From assembly GCF_028736115.1 (NCBI RefSeq), contig NZ_CP117877.1:1240001-1304000 (forward strand): a stretch of 64,000 bases of DNA. Reading direction: 5' to 3'. Position 1 is the stretch's first letter, and each line of letters opens with the position of its first letter. Below the pieces are notes generated by a model that was given only the letters and a program-made list of their open reading frames with translations, was not told where the DNA came from and searched no databases. Below, one piece after another: positions 1 through 8,329 of the stretch. This stretch comes from Mucilaginibacter sp. KACC 22063. GTDB lineage: Bacteria; Bacteroidota; Bacteroidia; Sphingobacteriales; Sphingobacteriaceae. The translations under genes and the position numbers were made by a program.

Positions 1-228
1 GGCCAGGTGTACCTTATGGTGGCAGATCATGGTATTGGTATAGCAGATGAAGAAAAAACACGTATTTTCGATAGGTTTTACCGTGTGGGCAGCGAGGATA
101 CCCGTAACACCAAGGGTACAGGTTTAGGGTTATACATTGTAAAACAAGTGCTGGATAAACATCAGGCGACAATAAACGTTAAGGATAATCAGCCTGCTGG
201 CAGCGTATTCGAAGTTGTTTTTGGATAA
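1..228 (+). CDS. Sensor histidine kinase, C-terminal fragment (gene starts before the window)
   Basis: The reading frame is open from base 1, so only the last 75 residues are present. They are the end of a HATPase_c ATP-binding domain: an N-terminal D-H-G-I-G-I (G1 box), then I-F-D-R-F-Y-R (F box), then G-T-G-L-G-L-Y-I-V (G2 box). This is the ATP-holding half of a sensor kinase that autophosphorylates on histidine. A response regulator starts 15 bases downstream, so the two form a two-component pair. The sensed signal lies in the missing N-terminal part and cannot be judged. Confidence 0.93.
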   Translation, partial: GQVYLMVADHGIGIADEEKTRIFDRFYRVGSEDTRNTKGTGLGLYIVKQVLDKHQATINVKDNQPAGSVFEVVFG

Positions 229-243
229 CCTAATAAAGATCAT

Positions 244-945
244 ATGTCTAAGAAAAGAATTCTATTGGCCGAAGACGAAGAGCATTTGCTCGAGGCCATA
301 AAACTTAACCTTGAGCTTGAAGGCTACAAGGTATCTACTGCTAATAACGGTAAAAAAGCCCTACAGATATTTAAAGAAGAGCGTTTTAACCTGATCATCC
401 TTGATGTGATGATGCCCGAGGTTGACGGTTTTGTGGTTGCAGAAACCATCAGGCTCGAAAATTCAGAAGTGCCTATCATGTTCCTTACAGCTAAAAATAC
501 TAATGAGGATAAAATCATAGGCTTAAAGAAGGGTGCTGATGATTATCTCACTAAGCCTTTCAACCTGGAAGAGCTGATACTGCGTGTGAATAACCTGGTA
601 AAACGCGGCTTAAAAGGTGAAGACTTAAAAGAGTTTAACAGCTATAAAATCGGCGATAAAACCATTCATTTCAACTCATTTGAAGTAATTAATGAAGATG
701 GTTCTATCACAGCGCTTACTAAAAAGGAAACCATGCTGCTTAAATTGCTGATAGAACGCCGTAACGAGGCTGTATCACGTGAGCAGATATTGGAAACGGT
801 TTGGAATTACGATGTGTACCCTTCAACCCGTACCATTGATAACTTCATCCTTACTTTCCGTAAATATTTTGAACCAGACCCTAAAAATCCGGTGTATTTC
901 CATTCGATCAGAGGGGTAGGCTATAAATTTACAGACCATCATTAA
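244..945 (+). CDS. OmpR/PhoB-family response regulator
   Basis: A 233-residue DNA-binding response regulator. The receiver domain (about residues 4-118) has the acidic cluster E10-D11-E12, the probable phosphoacceptor Asp54 in L-D-V-M-M-P, and the K-P-F motif near its end. A winged-helix Trans_reg_C domain (about 130-230) follows, ending in the typical R-G-V-G-Y-K-F. It follows the kinase by 15 bases and its stop overlaps the start of the next gene (TAATG), so all three are probably one transcript. The target genes are unknown. Confidence 0.95.
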   Translation: MSKKRILLAEDEEHLLEAIKLNLELEGYKVSTANNGKKALQIFKEERFNLIILDVMMPEVDGFVVAETIRLENSEVPIMFLTAKNTNEDKIIGLKKGADDYLTKPFNLEELILRVNNLVKRGLKGEDLKEFNSYKIGDKTIHFNSFEVINEDGSITALTKKETMLLKLLIERRNEAVSREQILETVWNYDVYPSTRTIDNFILTFRKYFEPDPKNPVYFHSIRGVGYKFTDHH

Positions 946-1472
946 TGCTGACTAACAAGGCGCGGCTGATTATTGCGGGGATATTTTTTGCGATGTTCAT
1001 ATTCTTTATATATGAGCAGGTTTATCAGCTGGCAGGTGTTGCATTAATGTTTACGGTATTGCTGATTTGGGGATACTTTAAAGAAGGACCACTGGTAATA
1101 GCAGCAAAGCATTTTCATGATAAAAACTATGACAAAGCCGAGGCCGTTTTGCTTACCGTTAAAAACCCAGGTTTATTAAAACGTAAACGCCGTGGTTTTT
1201 ATGAGTTTATGATGGGCGGCATCAACCTGCAAAAGCAGGACTTTGAAGCAGCCGAAAGGCATTATGAACTGGCTGCGCAATACCCGCTGCGTTCTGTGAA
1301 CGACCATGTGGCGGCTTTAGCGCATGTGGCTAACATCAGCATTCGCAATCATAATTACGAAAAGGCAGAGGCCTACTTAGGTTTAGCCGAAAAGCATTAC
1401 GACAAAACTACCGCCAAAATGAAAAGCGTTTTGGAACGTCTGCAATCCGAATTAAAATCACACCAAAAATAA
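945..1472 (+). CDS. Membrane-anchored TPR-like protein
   Basis: A 175-residue protein of unknown specific function. Residues about 8-48 are strongly hydrophobic and likely form two close membrane helices. The rest is helical with tetratricopeptide-like repeats (Y-D-K-A-E-A, F-E-A-A-E-R-H-Y-E-L-A, Y-E-K-A-E-A-Y-L), so it is probably a cytoplasmic protein-interaction platform. The start codon overlaps the regulator stop by one base, tying it to the two-component genes. An accessory role in that signalling system is inference only. Confidence 0.8.
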   Translation: MLTNKARLIIAGIFFAMFIFFIYEQVYQLAGVALMFTVLLIWGYFKEGPLVIAAKHFHDKNYDKAEAVLLTVKNPGLLKRKRRGFYEFMMGGINLQKQDFEAAERHYELAAQYPLRSVNDHVAALAHVANISIRNHNYEKAEAYLGLAEKHYDKTTAKMKSVLERLQSELKSHQK

Positions 1473-1495
1473 AAGGCTTTTCAGCCTTGTTCTTT

Positions 1496-2521
1496 ATGAA
1501 AGATTCATTATTTATCAGAGCCGCATTTTCACAGCAAATAGAGCGTCCGCCGGTATGGATGATGCGCCAGGCCGGCCGTTTTATGCCTGAGTATTGGGAG
1601 ATCAAAAACAAATACTCGTTTCTGGAAATGTGTAAAACGCCCGAAATTGCTGCCGATGTAACCATGTTACCGGTTGACCTTTTGGGTATTGATGCGGCTA
1701 TCCTGTTTTCAGATATCTTAGTGACCGGTGAAGCAATGGGCGGCGACCTTAGCTTTACACAAGGCGTTGGCCCGCGTTTTTCAAACCCGGTACGCACCAA
1801 AGAAGATATTGACCGTTTAGATACTGAAGTTATCCATAAACTTCAATATGTAGCCGATGCTATTAAAGTAATTCAGCAGCGCCTTAACGGCAGCATTCCA
1901 CTTATTGGTTTTGCTGGTGCGCCTTTCACTGTAATGAGCTATCTGATAGAAGGCGGCTCGTCCCGTGATTTTAAGTTGACAAAGCTATTTATGCATAATC
2001 AGCCCGAACTGGCTCACCAGTTACTGGCTAAAATTGCTAAAGTAACCGCAGGATACCTCAATCTGCAGATTGAGGCGGGCGTTAATGCTATTCAGATTTT
2101 TGATAGCTGGGCACAGGCTTTGGCTTGGGACGATTATAAAGAGTTTTCGCACCATTACATTACCGAGATTATCAGTAACCTTAACCGTAAGGATATACCA
2201 GTTATCTCTTTTTGCAAAGGAAGCTCGGTGTTTGCGCCATTAATGGCAGAAGCAAAACCAGATGTAATTTCTATCGACTGGAATGTTGACCTGAAAGATA
2301 TTAAACATCGTTTGCCGCAAGGGGTAGCCGTACAGGGTAACCTTGATCCGCATATCTTATATGCAGATAAAAGCGTAATTAAAGACCGTATTCACCGCCT
2401 GTTTGAACGTATGCGCGGCGAAGAGGGCTTTATCTTTAACCTTGGTCACGGTATTATGCCTGATATTCCGTTTGATAACGTGAAGTATGCAGTAGAGGTG
2501 ATTAAGGAGTTTAGATATTAA
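1496..2521 (+). CDS. hemE: Uroporphyrinogen decarboxylase
   Basis: HemE removes four acetate carboxyl groups from uroporphyrinogen III to give coproporphyrinogen III in heme synthesis. The 341-residue protein has the family signature R24-Q-A-G-R28-F-M-P-E-Y at the N-terminus, then F-A-G-A-P-F-T, I-F-D-S-W-A and G-N-L-D-P, and ends in the G-H-G-I-M-P segment. I chose ATG 1496; an in-frame TTG at 1487 would add only three residues. A small hairpin (AAGGCT/AGCCTT, 1473-1488) lies in the 23-base gap before it. hemJ follows after a repeat-filled spacer. Confidence 0.96.
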   Translation: MKDSLFIRAAFSQQIERPPVWMMRQAGRFMPEYWEIKNKYSFLEMCKTPEIAADVTMLPVDLLGIDAAILFSDILVTGEAMGGDLSFTQGVGPRFSNPVRTKEDIDRLDTEVIHKLQYVADAIKVIQQRLNGSIPLIGFAGAPFTVMSYLIEGGSSRDFKLTKLFMHNQPELAHQLLAKIAKVTAGYLNLQIEAGVNAIQIFDSWAQALAWDDYKEFSHHYITEIISNLNRKDIPVISFCKGSSVFAPLMAEAKPDVISIDWNVDLKDIKHRLPQGVAVQGNLDPHILYADKSVIKDRIHRLFERMRGEEGFIFNLGHGIMPDIPFDNVKYAVEVIKEFRY

Positions 2522-2531
2522 AACAAAACCA

Positions 2532-2697
2532 TGTCTTTGCGAGGCGGCACGGCGAAGCAATCTCCATCATATCACGAGATTTCCACGCTACGCTCGCAAT
2601 GACATCATAAATAAACATCACGTCATTGCGATGAGTGAAACGAAGAAGCAATCCCCGACTTGCATGGTTAGTGATTGCTTCGTACCTCGCAATGACG
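2532..2697. repeat. Two inverted-repeat units of a GCAATGAC-type dispersed repeat
   Basis: The hemE-hemJ spacer is almost wholly two imperfect inverted-repeat units. Unit 1 (about 2533-2604) opens with TTGCGAGG..GCGAAGCAATC and closes with GATTTCC..CGCTCGCAATGACA. Unit 2 (2621-2697) opens with CGTCATTGCGATG..GAAGCAATC and closes with GATTGCTTCGTACCTCGCAATGACG, nearly its reverse complement. A decayed half-copy lies near 30450-30497. The size and symmetry resemble REP/MITE-type sequences; I recall similar repeats from other Bacteroidota, without a search. Confidence 0.75.
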
Positions 2698-2710
2698 AAA
2701 GTAACATGAC

Positions 2711-3241
2711 ATGTACTTATACATTAAAGCAATACACATTATTTTTGTAGTCAGCTGGATGGCGGGGCTATTTTATATTGTGCGCTTATTTGTATACCAT
2801 ACAGAAGCACAGGCGCGCCCTGAGGCCGAACGTAAAGTACTTTCAGACCAGTTCGAGATCATGGAGCGCAAGCTGATGAACATCATCACAACGCCTGCCA
2901 TGATCTTAACTTTAATTGCAGGGATATGGATGGTTTGCATCAATCCGGCTCTATTAAGCCAAAGCTGGCTTATGGTAAAGCTTTGCTTTGTTGTTGGCCT
3001 TATTGCTTATCATTTCATCTGCATCAATAAAATGAAACAAATGCGTAACGGTGTCTATAACTGGTCGTCTACCCAATTACGCATCTGGAACGAAGTGGCC
3101 ACTATTTTTCTTTTCGCTATTGCCTTCCTGGCAGTATTAAAAAATGCCCTCAGTTGGATATGGGGCGTTTTAGGGTTGATCTTGTTCTCCATGATCATCA
3201 TGTCGGCAGTAAAAATCTATAAATACTACCGTAATAAGTAA
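2711..3241 (+). CDS. hemJ: HemJ-type protoporphyrinogen oxidase (UPF0093 membrane protein)
   Basis: A 176-residue integral membrane protein with about four to five hydrophobic helices. The first helix carries the family pattern H-I-I-F-V-V-S-W-M-A-G-L-F-Y-I-V-R-L, with the conserved His and Arg. HemJ oxidises protoporphyrinogen IX to protoporphyrin IX at the inner membrane and is common where hemG/hemY are absent. Proximity to hemE supports the call. The start at ATG 2711 sits directly after the repeat units, so the upstream repeat may supply part of its leader. Confidence 0.85.
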   Translation: MYLYIKAIHIIFVVSWMAGLFYIVRLFVYHTEAQARPEAERKVLSDQFEIMERKLMNIITTPAMILTLIAGIWMVCINPALLSQSWLMVKLCFVVGLIAYHFICINKMKQMRNGVYNWSSTQLRIWNEVATIFLFAIAFLAVLKNALSWIWGVLGLILFSMIIMSAVKIYKYYRNK

Positions 3242-3388
3242 ATTCTTCTGATACTAAATAATCAGTCAGTATAATTTATTCCAAAATCAAGAATTATTTT
3301 AATTGCTTTTAATGCTTATTTAAGAGGTTTTCCCCTGCCAAAAGGTTTGGTAAAAATTATCTTTATATAAAAGTTAAAAAAAGTTAAA

Positions 3389-3396
3389 TATCCTTG
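3389..3396 (+). promoter_or_regulatory. Possible -7 box for the ECF sigma gene
   Basis: TATCCTTG matches the Bacteroidota -7 consensus TAnnTTTG at 7 of 8 positions and lies 36 bases before the sigma gene start. No clear TTG/TTTG -33 partner is seen at 17-23 bases, so this is a weak call. Confidence 0.3.
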
Positions 3397-3431
3397 CAAC
3401 CATTCTGCCTTGCTTATCATCTTACTTACAA

Positions 3432-4004
3432 ATGATGTTTTTAAAACATAAATATTCAACCGAAGACCTTATACAAGATTGTAAGTCGGGCAGCCGTAAA
3501 GCGCAGGAGTTGCTCTACAAGCAATTCGCCGCTAAGATGATGGCAGTTTGCATGAGGTACGCTGTTGATAAGATGGAAGCCGAGGATATGCTGCAAAATG
3601 GGTTTATTAAGGTATTTCAGAAGATAGATGATTACAGGGGCGATGGATCATTTGAAGGTTGGGTGAGGCGGATTATGGTACACAGCTCCATAGAATATTA
3701 TAGAAAGCATCATAAAATGATGCAGGTAGTTGAGCTGGATGATCATACGCCAGAGCAGTCGGTTAATCCGGCAGCAACTGCCAACTTAAGTGCAAAAGAT
3801 TTGCTGGGTTTAATTCAGCAGCTTTCGCCGGGATACAAAATGGTATTTAATCTTTATGCTATTGAAGGCTATTCGCATAAAGAAATTGGAGACATAATGG
3901 GCATAAGCGAAGGCGCATCAAAATCGCAATTATCACGTGCCCGTGCTATATTAAAAGAACAGGTGCTAAAAATGGAAGGGAAAAAATATGAGTATGCAGG
4001 ATAA
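3432..4004 (+). CDS. ECF-type RNA polymerase sigma factor
   Basis: A 190-residue group 4 sigma factor. The region-2 part (about residues 12-80) includes the core-binding stretch with D-M-L-Q-N-G-F-I-K-V-F and then F-E-G-W-V-R-R-I-M-V. The region-4 helix-turn-helix (about 128-180) has Y-S-H-K-E-I-G-D-I-M-G-I-S-E-G-A-S-K-S-Q-L. The 3' end overlaps the next gene by 17 bases, so translational coupling to the presumed anti-sigma is likely. The regulon is unknown; the outer-membrane protein two genes down suggests an envelope function. Confidence 0.92.
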   Translation: MMFLKHKYSTEDLIQDCKSGSRKAQELLYKQFAAKMMAVCMRYAVDKMEAEDMLQNGFIKVFQKIDDYRGDGSFEGWVRRIMVHSSIEYYRKHHKMMQVVELDDHTPEQSVNPAATANLSAKDLLGLIQQLSPGYKMVFNLYAIEGYSHKEIGDIMGISEGASKSQLSRARAILKEQVLKMEGKKYEYAG

Positions 4005-4815
4005 CGAGCTTGATCACCTTTTCCGCAATAAGCTGGATGGTTTGGAAATTGAGCCATCGGCAAAAGTATGGAAAGGTATAGTTACCGAACTCGACGGCAA
4101 AACTAAAAGGCGGACGCTGATCCCGGTATTTCGGATTGCTGCAACTATCACCGTTATTGTGGCAGCAGGCTTATACTTTATGTTTAAAGATGTAAAACCT
4201 GTTAATAACAACAACCTTACAAAGGTTAACACAAAAGATAAAACCGCTGTAATAGTTGACGATGATGGAAACAGGACATCCGTAATTACAAAGCAGGTGC
4301 AGCAAACACCTGCTGTTGCAAAAACACAGATAAACAAAACGCCTCAGCAAATAAGCAACGCTGGTATAAATAAGGCACAAACAAAACCTGTAGTGCACAG
4401 TTTTGAAGAGCAGCATTTAATTGCCCAAACAAAGGCTAAACAAACACCAGAAGATAACATAGTAAACAATGGTAAGGAACCATTGCAGCAGCCACAAACA
4501 TTAGCCGCAGTTTCAGAAACAAAGCATGAGCAAGCTGTTGTGCCGGATGTTCCGCTGAGAGCTAAGGAAGAAATTATTGAACCGGTAGAAGGTTTTAAAA
4601 CAGGTAACCCTGTAGTAGCTGCAACAGGTACTGATAATAACAAACCTGCAAAAAAGCGGCATGGCATACGCAGCTTCGGCGATTTGATTAATGTAGTGGT
4701 TGCTAAAGTAGATAAACGTCAGGATAAGCTTGTGGAGTTTAGTGATACCGATGGAGACGAGTCGACCATTACCGGGATTAACCTGGGAATTGTAAAAGTA
4801 AAAAAAGACAAATAA
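3988..4815 (+). CDS. Single-pass membrane anti-sigma-like protein
   Basis: A 275-residue protein with an acidic cytoplasmic head (about residues 1-45, including D-H-L-F-R-N-K-L-D and a conserved-looking V-W-K-G-I), one membrane helix (about 48-66), and a long polar periplasmic tail rich in K, Q, N, T and P that looks disordered. The layout and the 17-base overlap with an ECF sigma gene suggest it restrains that sigma factor. No zinc-finger (ZAS) motif is visible, so the anti-sigma role is inferred from architecture and context. A second ATG at 3994 could also be the start. Confidence 0.65.
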   Translation: MSMQDNELDHLFRNKLDGLEIEPSAKVWKGIVTELDGKTKRRTLIPVFRIAATITVIVAAGLYFMFKDVKPVNNNNLTKVNTKDKTAVIVDDDGNRTSVITKQVQQTPAVAKTQINKTPQQISNAGINKAQTKPVVHSFEEQHLIAQTKAKQTPEDNIVNNGKEPLQQPQTLAAVSETKHEQAVVPDVPLRAKEEIIEPVEGFKTGNPVVAATGTDNNKPAKKRHGIRSFGDLINVVVAKVDKRQDKLVEFSDTDGDESTITGINLGIVKVKKDK

Positions 4816-4831
4816 TTCAATCTAAATATAT

Positions 4832-5656
4832 ATGAAACGCTTATTGATAACCGCGTTACTGTGTGCGGGTGCTACAGGTGTGTTTGCCCAAAGCATAAAT
4901 ACAGATACTACAGCCACCGATACTGTAAAAAAGCATAAAGGGTTTAGGGTTAGGTTTGGACATGGTGAAGGTACCGGAGAAATCAGTGTAAACAAAGGAA
5001 GAGATACTGTTTACCAGCATGAACATAAGGCACCTGGATTTTCTTTCGGCCTGACTTTCTCCAGGTTCGACATCGGTTTGGCCACGCTGATTGATAACGG
5101 TAGTTTTACTTTATCTGATAAAAATAGCTTTTTAAGCTATCGCCAGTGGAAAACCAGCAATGTAGGCTTTGATGTGGTGCAGTTTGGTTATCGTTTTAAC
5201 AGTACTTTTAAAATTTATGTATCAGGTGGTTTCGACTGGACGCACATCCGCCTACGCGATAATATTACCATACAACGTAATACGCCGACGTTAAGTTATA
5301 CGGTTGATAATATTGATTACAGTAAAAACCGTTTCTCTTCAAGCTACCTGCGCATCCCGTTATCATTCGATTTCCGCTCACGTGATGACGTCAGGGGTAA
5401 CAAATTTCACTTCGTGGCCGGTCCCGATATTGGCATTCTGTTAAACGGCCGTGTTAAGCAGATCAGCGAGGAAAACGGTAAACAAAAATTTAATGATGAT
5501 TACCACTATACCCGCCTGCGTTACGGCGCCTTTGCAAGGGTAGGGTATGGCTTCGCCGGTATCTTTGCTAAATATTACTTTAATGATATGTTTGAAAATA
5601 GTCCTGACCAGAAAGGACTGAAGAACTTCTCTTTCGGTTTAACCTTCGGGTTTTAA
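4832..5656 (+). CDS. Outer-membrane beta-barrel protein (PorT-like)
   Basis: A 274-residue protein with a Sec signal peptide (M-K-R-L-L-I-T-A-L-L-C-A-G-A.. ending V-F-A-Q), a short polar spacer, and alternating amphipathic strands through to the terminal F-S-F-G-L-T-F-G-F, a typical outer-membrane barrel ending in Phe. It most resembles the OMP_b-brl_2/PorT group of 8-10-strand barrels. It follows the anti-sigma-like gene by 16 bases and is followed by a strong terminator, so the three genes form one unit. The ligand or role is unknown. Confidence 0.78.
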   Translation: MKRLLITALLCAGATGVFAQSINTDTTATDTVKKHKGFRVRFGHGEGTGEISVNKGRDTVYQHEHKAPGFSFGLTFSRFDIGLATLIDNGSFTLSDKNSFLSYRQWKTSNVGFDVVQFGYRFNSTFKIYVSGGFDWTHIRLRDNITIQRNTPTLSYTVDNIDYSKNRFSSSYLRIPLSFDFRSRDDVRGNKFHFVAGPDIGILLNGRVKQISEENGKQKFNDDYHYTRLRYGAFARVGYGFAGIFAKYYFNDMFENSPDQKGLKNFSFGLTFGF

Positions 5657-5672
5657 TCATCAAACATCATGT

Positions 5673-5698
5673 ACAAAGGCCGCTTATGCGGCCTTTGT
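5673..5698 (+). terminator. Intrinsic terminator after the sigma / anti-sigma / barrel unit
   Basis: A perfect 11-bp stem (ACAAAGGCCGC / GCGGCCTTTGT) with a 4-base loop, followed by AGTTTTATG. It lies 16 bases after the barrel gene stop. Confidence 0.85.
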
Positions 5699-5707
5699 AG
5701 TTTTATG

Positions 5708-5715
5708 TATCTTTA
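5708..5715 (+). promoter_or_regulatory. Probable -7 box giving an almost leaderless ABC ATPase mRNA
   Basis: TATCTTTA matches TAnnTTTG at 7 of 8 positions and ends six bases before the ATG at 5722. Initiation at the usual distance would start the transcript at or next to the start codon. No ribosome binding site is visible. Confidence 0.4.
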
Positions 5716-5721
5716 CCGCCT

Positions 5722-6720
5722 ATGTCAGGAGCGTTTTATTTACAAGCAATAAATGTTAGCAAAGTTTATAGTGGACATCATGACGTAGGTGTGCGTAACA
5801 TTAACCTTGATATTAAAGCACACCAGATAACAGCGATCATTGGCGAAAGCGGCAGTGGTAAAAGCACCTTACTTAAACTGCTTTATGGCTTGCTTGTACC
5901 CGATGAAGGTAAGATCAGCTTTAAACAGGAGATTGTGTGGGGACCCGACGTAAAACTGATACCGGGACACGATCAGATGAAGATGGTTACCCAGCATACG
6001 GACGACCTTAATCTGTACGCATCTGTATGGAATAACATTGCTGTGCTGCTGCCTAATACTAATTTGAAAGCCAAGCAGGAGCGTACCACTGAGGTGCTTA
6101 AGCAAATGAATATGCTCCACTTTAGCGATAAGCGGATCTCTGAGCTGAGCGGCGGCGAGAAGCAGCGTGTAGCTATTGCCCGTGCATTAGTTTTAAAGCC
6201 AGAAGTTTTATTGCTTGATGAACCTTTTAACCAGGTAGATACATCATTTAGGGAAGGCTTACAACGCGACATCCGCGCCATTGTAAAAGATACCGGGCTA
6301 ACTGTAGTTATTGTATCGCATGACCCAGCCGAAGTGCTATCAATGGCAGATGAACTGATCGTACTTAAAAATGGGGAAATTATTGAAACCGGGGATCCTA
6401 AAACCCTGTATCAATCACCACGGTACTTTTATACCGCACGTCTGCTTACCAATTGCAACGTGATTAACGGAGAACAGGCCAGGCATCTGAATATAGATAC
6501 GGATCTGGAACGCGTAGTCATATATCCCGAAAATATTGAGATAGTCCATAGTTTTGTGCCTAAGAAGTGGACTGTAAAGCAGGTGTTGTTTAAAGGATTT
6601 TATGAGGAACTGCTGTTAGAGCATAACTATGTAACCGTTAAAATGCTGAACACCGAGCTTAATAAGTACCCGGAAGGTAAGCAGGTAAATATTAAAGTAT
6701 TGAAGCACCTGGCGTTTTAG
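5722..6720 (+). CDS. ABC transporter ATP-binding protein with TOBE-like C-terminus
   Basis: A 332-residue ATPase of the FbpC/PotA-like importer group. It has Walker A G-E-S-G-S-G-K-S-T (about 40-48), signature L-S-G-G-E-K-Q-R-V-A-I-A-R-A, Walker B V-L-L-L-D-E-P and the switch His in V-S-H-D-P-A-E-V-L. About 95 residues after the ATPase core look like a TOBE-type beta domain. No permease or binding protein is adjacent, so the substrate is unknown and its partners must be encoded elsewhere. It stands alone between a terminator and a repeat cluster. Confidence 0.88.
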   Translation: MSGAFYLQAINVSKVYSGHHDVGVRNINLDIKAHQITAIIGESGSGKSTLLKLLYGLLVPDEGKISFKQEIVWGPDVKLIPGHDQMKMVTQHTDDLNLYASVWNNIAVLLPNTNLKAKQERTTEVLKQMNMLHFSDKRISELSGGEKQRVAIARALVLKPEVLLLDEPFNQVDTSFREGLQRDIRAIVKDTGLTVVIVSHDPAEVLSMADELIVLKNGEIIETGDPKTLYQSPRYFYTARLLTNCNVINGEQARHLNIDTDLERVVIYPENIEIVHSFVPKKWTVKQVLFKGFYEELLLEHNYVTVKMLNTELNKYPEGKQVNIKVLKHLAF

Positions 6721-6734
6721 AGGATTTTATTCTT

Positions 6735-7045
6735 TGGATGTTGTCATCCTAAGTTTATCGAAGGATACAGCGTAAGACCTATAATAATCATGCTTCGACG
6801 GGCTCAGCATGACAAACTACTTATTTATAATGTTATCCTGTCCACGGGACTCCTTCGGAGAACTTGTTTCAGGATCCACAGGACAAGAAATGCAATACTT
6901 ATGAGATGCCGAAACAAGTTCGGCATGACAGCTTATTATAATCATTATTCAAAAAGGATTGTCATCCTGAGTTTATCGAAGGATACAGAGTAGGCCTATC
7001 AAAAGCATTCTTCGACGGGTTCAGCATGACAAGCTAATATTCGGC
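6735..7045. repeat. Cluster of GTCAT-ended inverted repeats filling the ABC-ilvA gap
   Basis: This convergent 358-base gap is built of at least three related inverted-repeat units. Units at about 6738-6815 and 6958-7032 share TTGTCATCCT[A/G]AGTTTATCG at one end and CTTCGACGGG[C/T]TCAGCATGAC at the other. A central unit (about 6830-6932) runs from TGTTATCCTG to ACAAGTTCGGCATGACAG, and a partial end lies at 7040-7050. The short open frame 6790-6993 is repeat sequence, not a gene. The two main copies differ at only a few positions, so they share an origin or are recent. Confidence 0.75.
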
Positions 7046-7078
7046 ATGACAGATCACTCTTAATTCTTGTTTCTATCC

Positions 7079-8329
7079 TTAAACCAGGTACTCAAACAAA
7101 GTCTGATCGCGGTTTACCTCGATCACATCAAAGCGGTAATCTTCCATGCGCTGTAATAGGGCAGGATAATCATCTGCTGATTTCAACTCGATACCTACCA
7201 GTGCAGGGCCACGTTCGCGTTCAGTTTTTTTGATGAATTCAAAACGGGTAATATCATCCTTAGGGCCAAGCACTTCGTTAACAAAAAGCTTTAATGCACC
7301 CGGGCGTTGCGGGAAACGGACAATAAAATAGTGTTTTAAACCCTCATACAACAACGACTGTTCTTTGATCTCGCCCATACGGTCGATGTCATTGTTGCCA
7401 CCGCTGATTACACACACTACCTTTTTTCCTTTTATCTCTTCTTTGCACAAATCAAGCGCTGCTACGGATAAAGCTCCCGCAGGCTCAACTACAATGGCAT
7501 CTTCGTTGTAAAGTTTCAGGATGGTAGTACATACCTTACCTTCAGGAACCAGCAGCATTTTATCCAGTATTTCACGGCTTAGCTCAAAGGTTAAGGCACC
7601 GATGCGTTTTACCGCCGCACCATCAACAAAACGGTTGATGCTTGCCAGTGTTACAGGCTCTTCGGCTTTAAGCGCCTCAAACATAGACGGCGCACCTTCT
7701 GGCTCTACACCGATAACTTTGATATTGGGGTTATGCTGTTTTAAGTATTGTCCTGTACCTGATGCCAGTCCGCCGCCACCTATTGGGACAATAATAGCTT
7801 CGATCTCGGGCAGGTCTTCAAAAATTTCGACACCTACAGTTCCTTGGCCTTCAACAATTTTCTCATTGTCGAAAGGAGGAATGAAGGTCATGTTATGTTC
7901 GGCTGTATAAGCCAGGGCTTCGCGCAGGCAATCGTCAAATGTGTCGCCAACTAAAACAATCTCAATGTTACCATTGCCAAACATCTGCGTTTGCTTTACC
8001 TTTTGCTTCGGTGTAATCTCGGGCATAAATATGACGCCTTTTGTGTCCAGCTTTTTGCAAGAGAAAGCCACACCTTGCGCATGGTTACCCGCACTGGCAC
8101 AAACCACACCACGGCTTAACTGCTCGGCATTTAGCTGACTGATCATATTGTAAGCACCGCGCAATTTATAAGAGCGTACTACCTGCAGGTCTTCACGTTT
8201 CAGGTAAATCTCGCAATCATATTTTTCTGATAGTCCTGCATTATATTCAAGCGGTGTACGCTTTACTATGCCCTTCAGTCGTTCAGCTGCTGATATAAAA
8301 TCAAGCATATGTTTGGTTTCAGTATCCAT
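7079..8329 (-). CDS. ilvA: Threonine ammonia-lyase (threonine deaminase)
   Basis: A PLP enzyme that converts threonine to 2-oxobutanoate, the entry step to isoleucine. It has 416 residues with the PLP lysine Lys55 in S-Y-K-L-R-G-A-Y, the phosphate-binding loop G-G-G-G-L-A-S-G near residue 185, and one C-terminal ACT-like regulatory domain (about 335-416, starting Y-F-I-V-R-F-P-Q-R-P-G-A-L). It is the last gene of the long ilv/leu operon; its ATG overlaps the leuA stop by one base (TAATG). Feedback by isoleucine through the ACT-like domain is expected from the family. Confidence 0.95.
   Translation of the reverse strand: MDTETKHMLDFISAAERLKGIVKRTPLEYNAGLSEKYDCEIYLKREDLQVVRSYKLRGAYNMISQLNAEQLSRGVVCASAGNHAQGVAFSCKKLDTKGVIFMPEITPKQKVKQTQMFGNGNIEIVLVGDTFDDCLREALAYTAEHNMTFIPPFDNEKIVEGQGTVGVEIFEDLPEIEAIIVPIGGGGLASGTGQYLKQHNPNIKVIGVEPEGAPSMFEALKAEEPVTLASINRFVDGAAVKRIGALTFELSREILDKMLLVPEGKVCTTILKLYNEDAIVVEPAGALSVAALDLCKEEIKGKKVVCVISGGNNDIDRMGEIKEQSLLYEGLKHYFIVRFPQRPGALKLFVNEVLGPKDDITRFEFIKKTERERGPALVGIELKSADDYPALLQRMEDYRFDVIEVNRDQTLFEYLV

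Noticed and set aside
1473..1488. AAGGCT/AGCCTT hairpin before hemE as a terminator
   Set aside because: Six-bp stem without a T run; at most a minor attenuator.
6790..6993. 67-codon open frame between the ABC ATPase gene and ilvA
   Set aside because: It is made of dispersed inverted-repeat sequence and looks like no protein; the repeats explain it.
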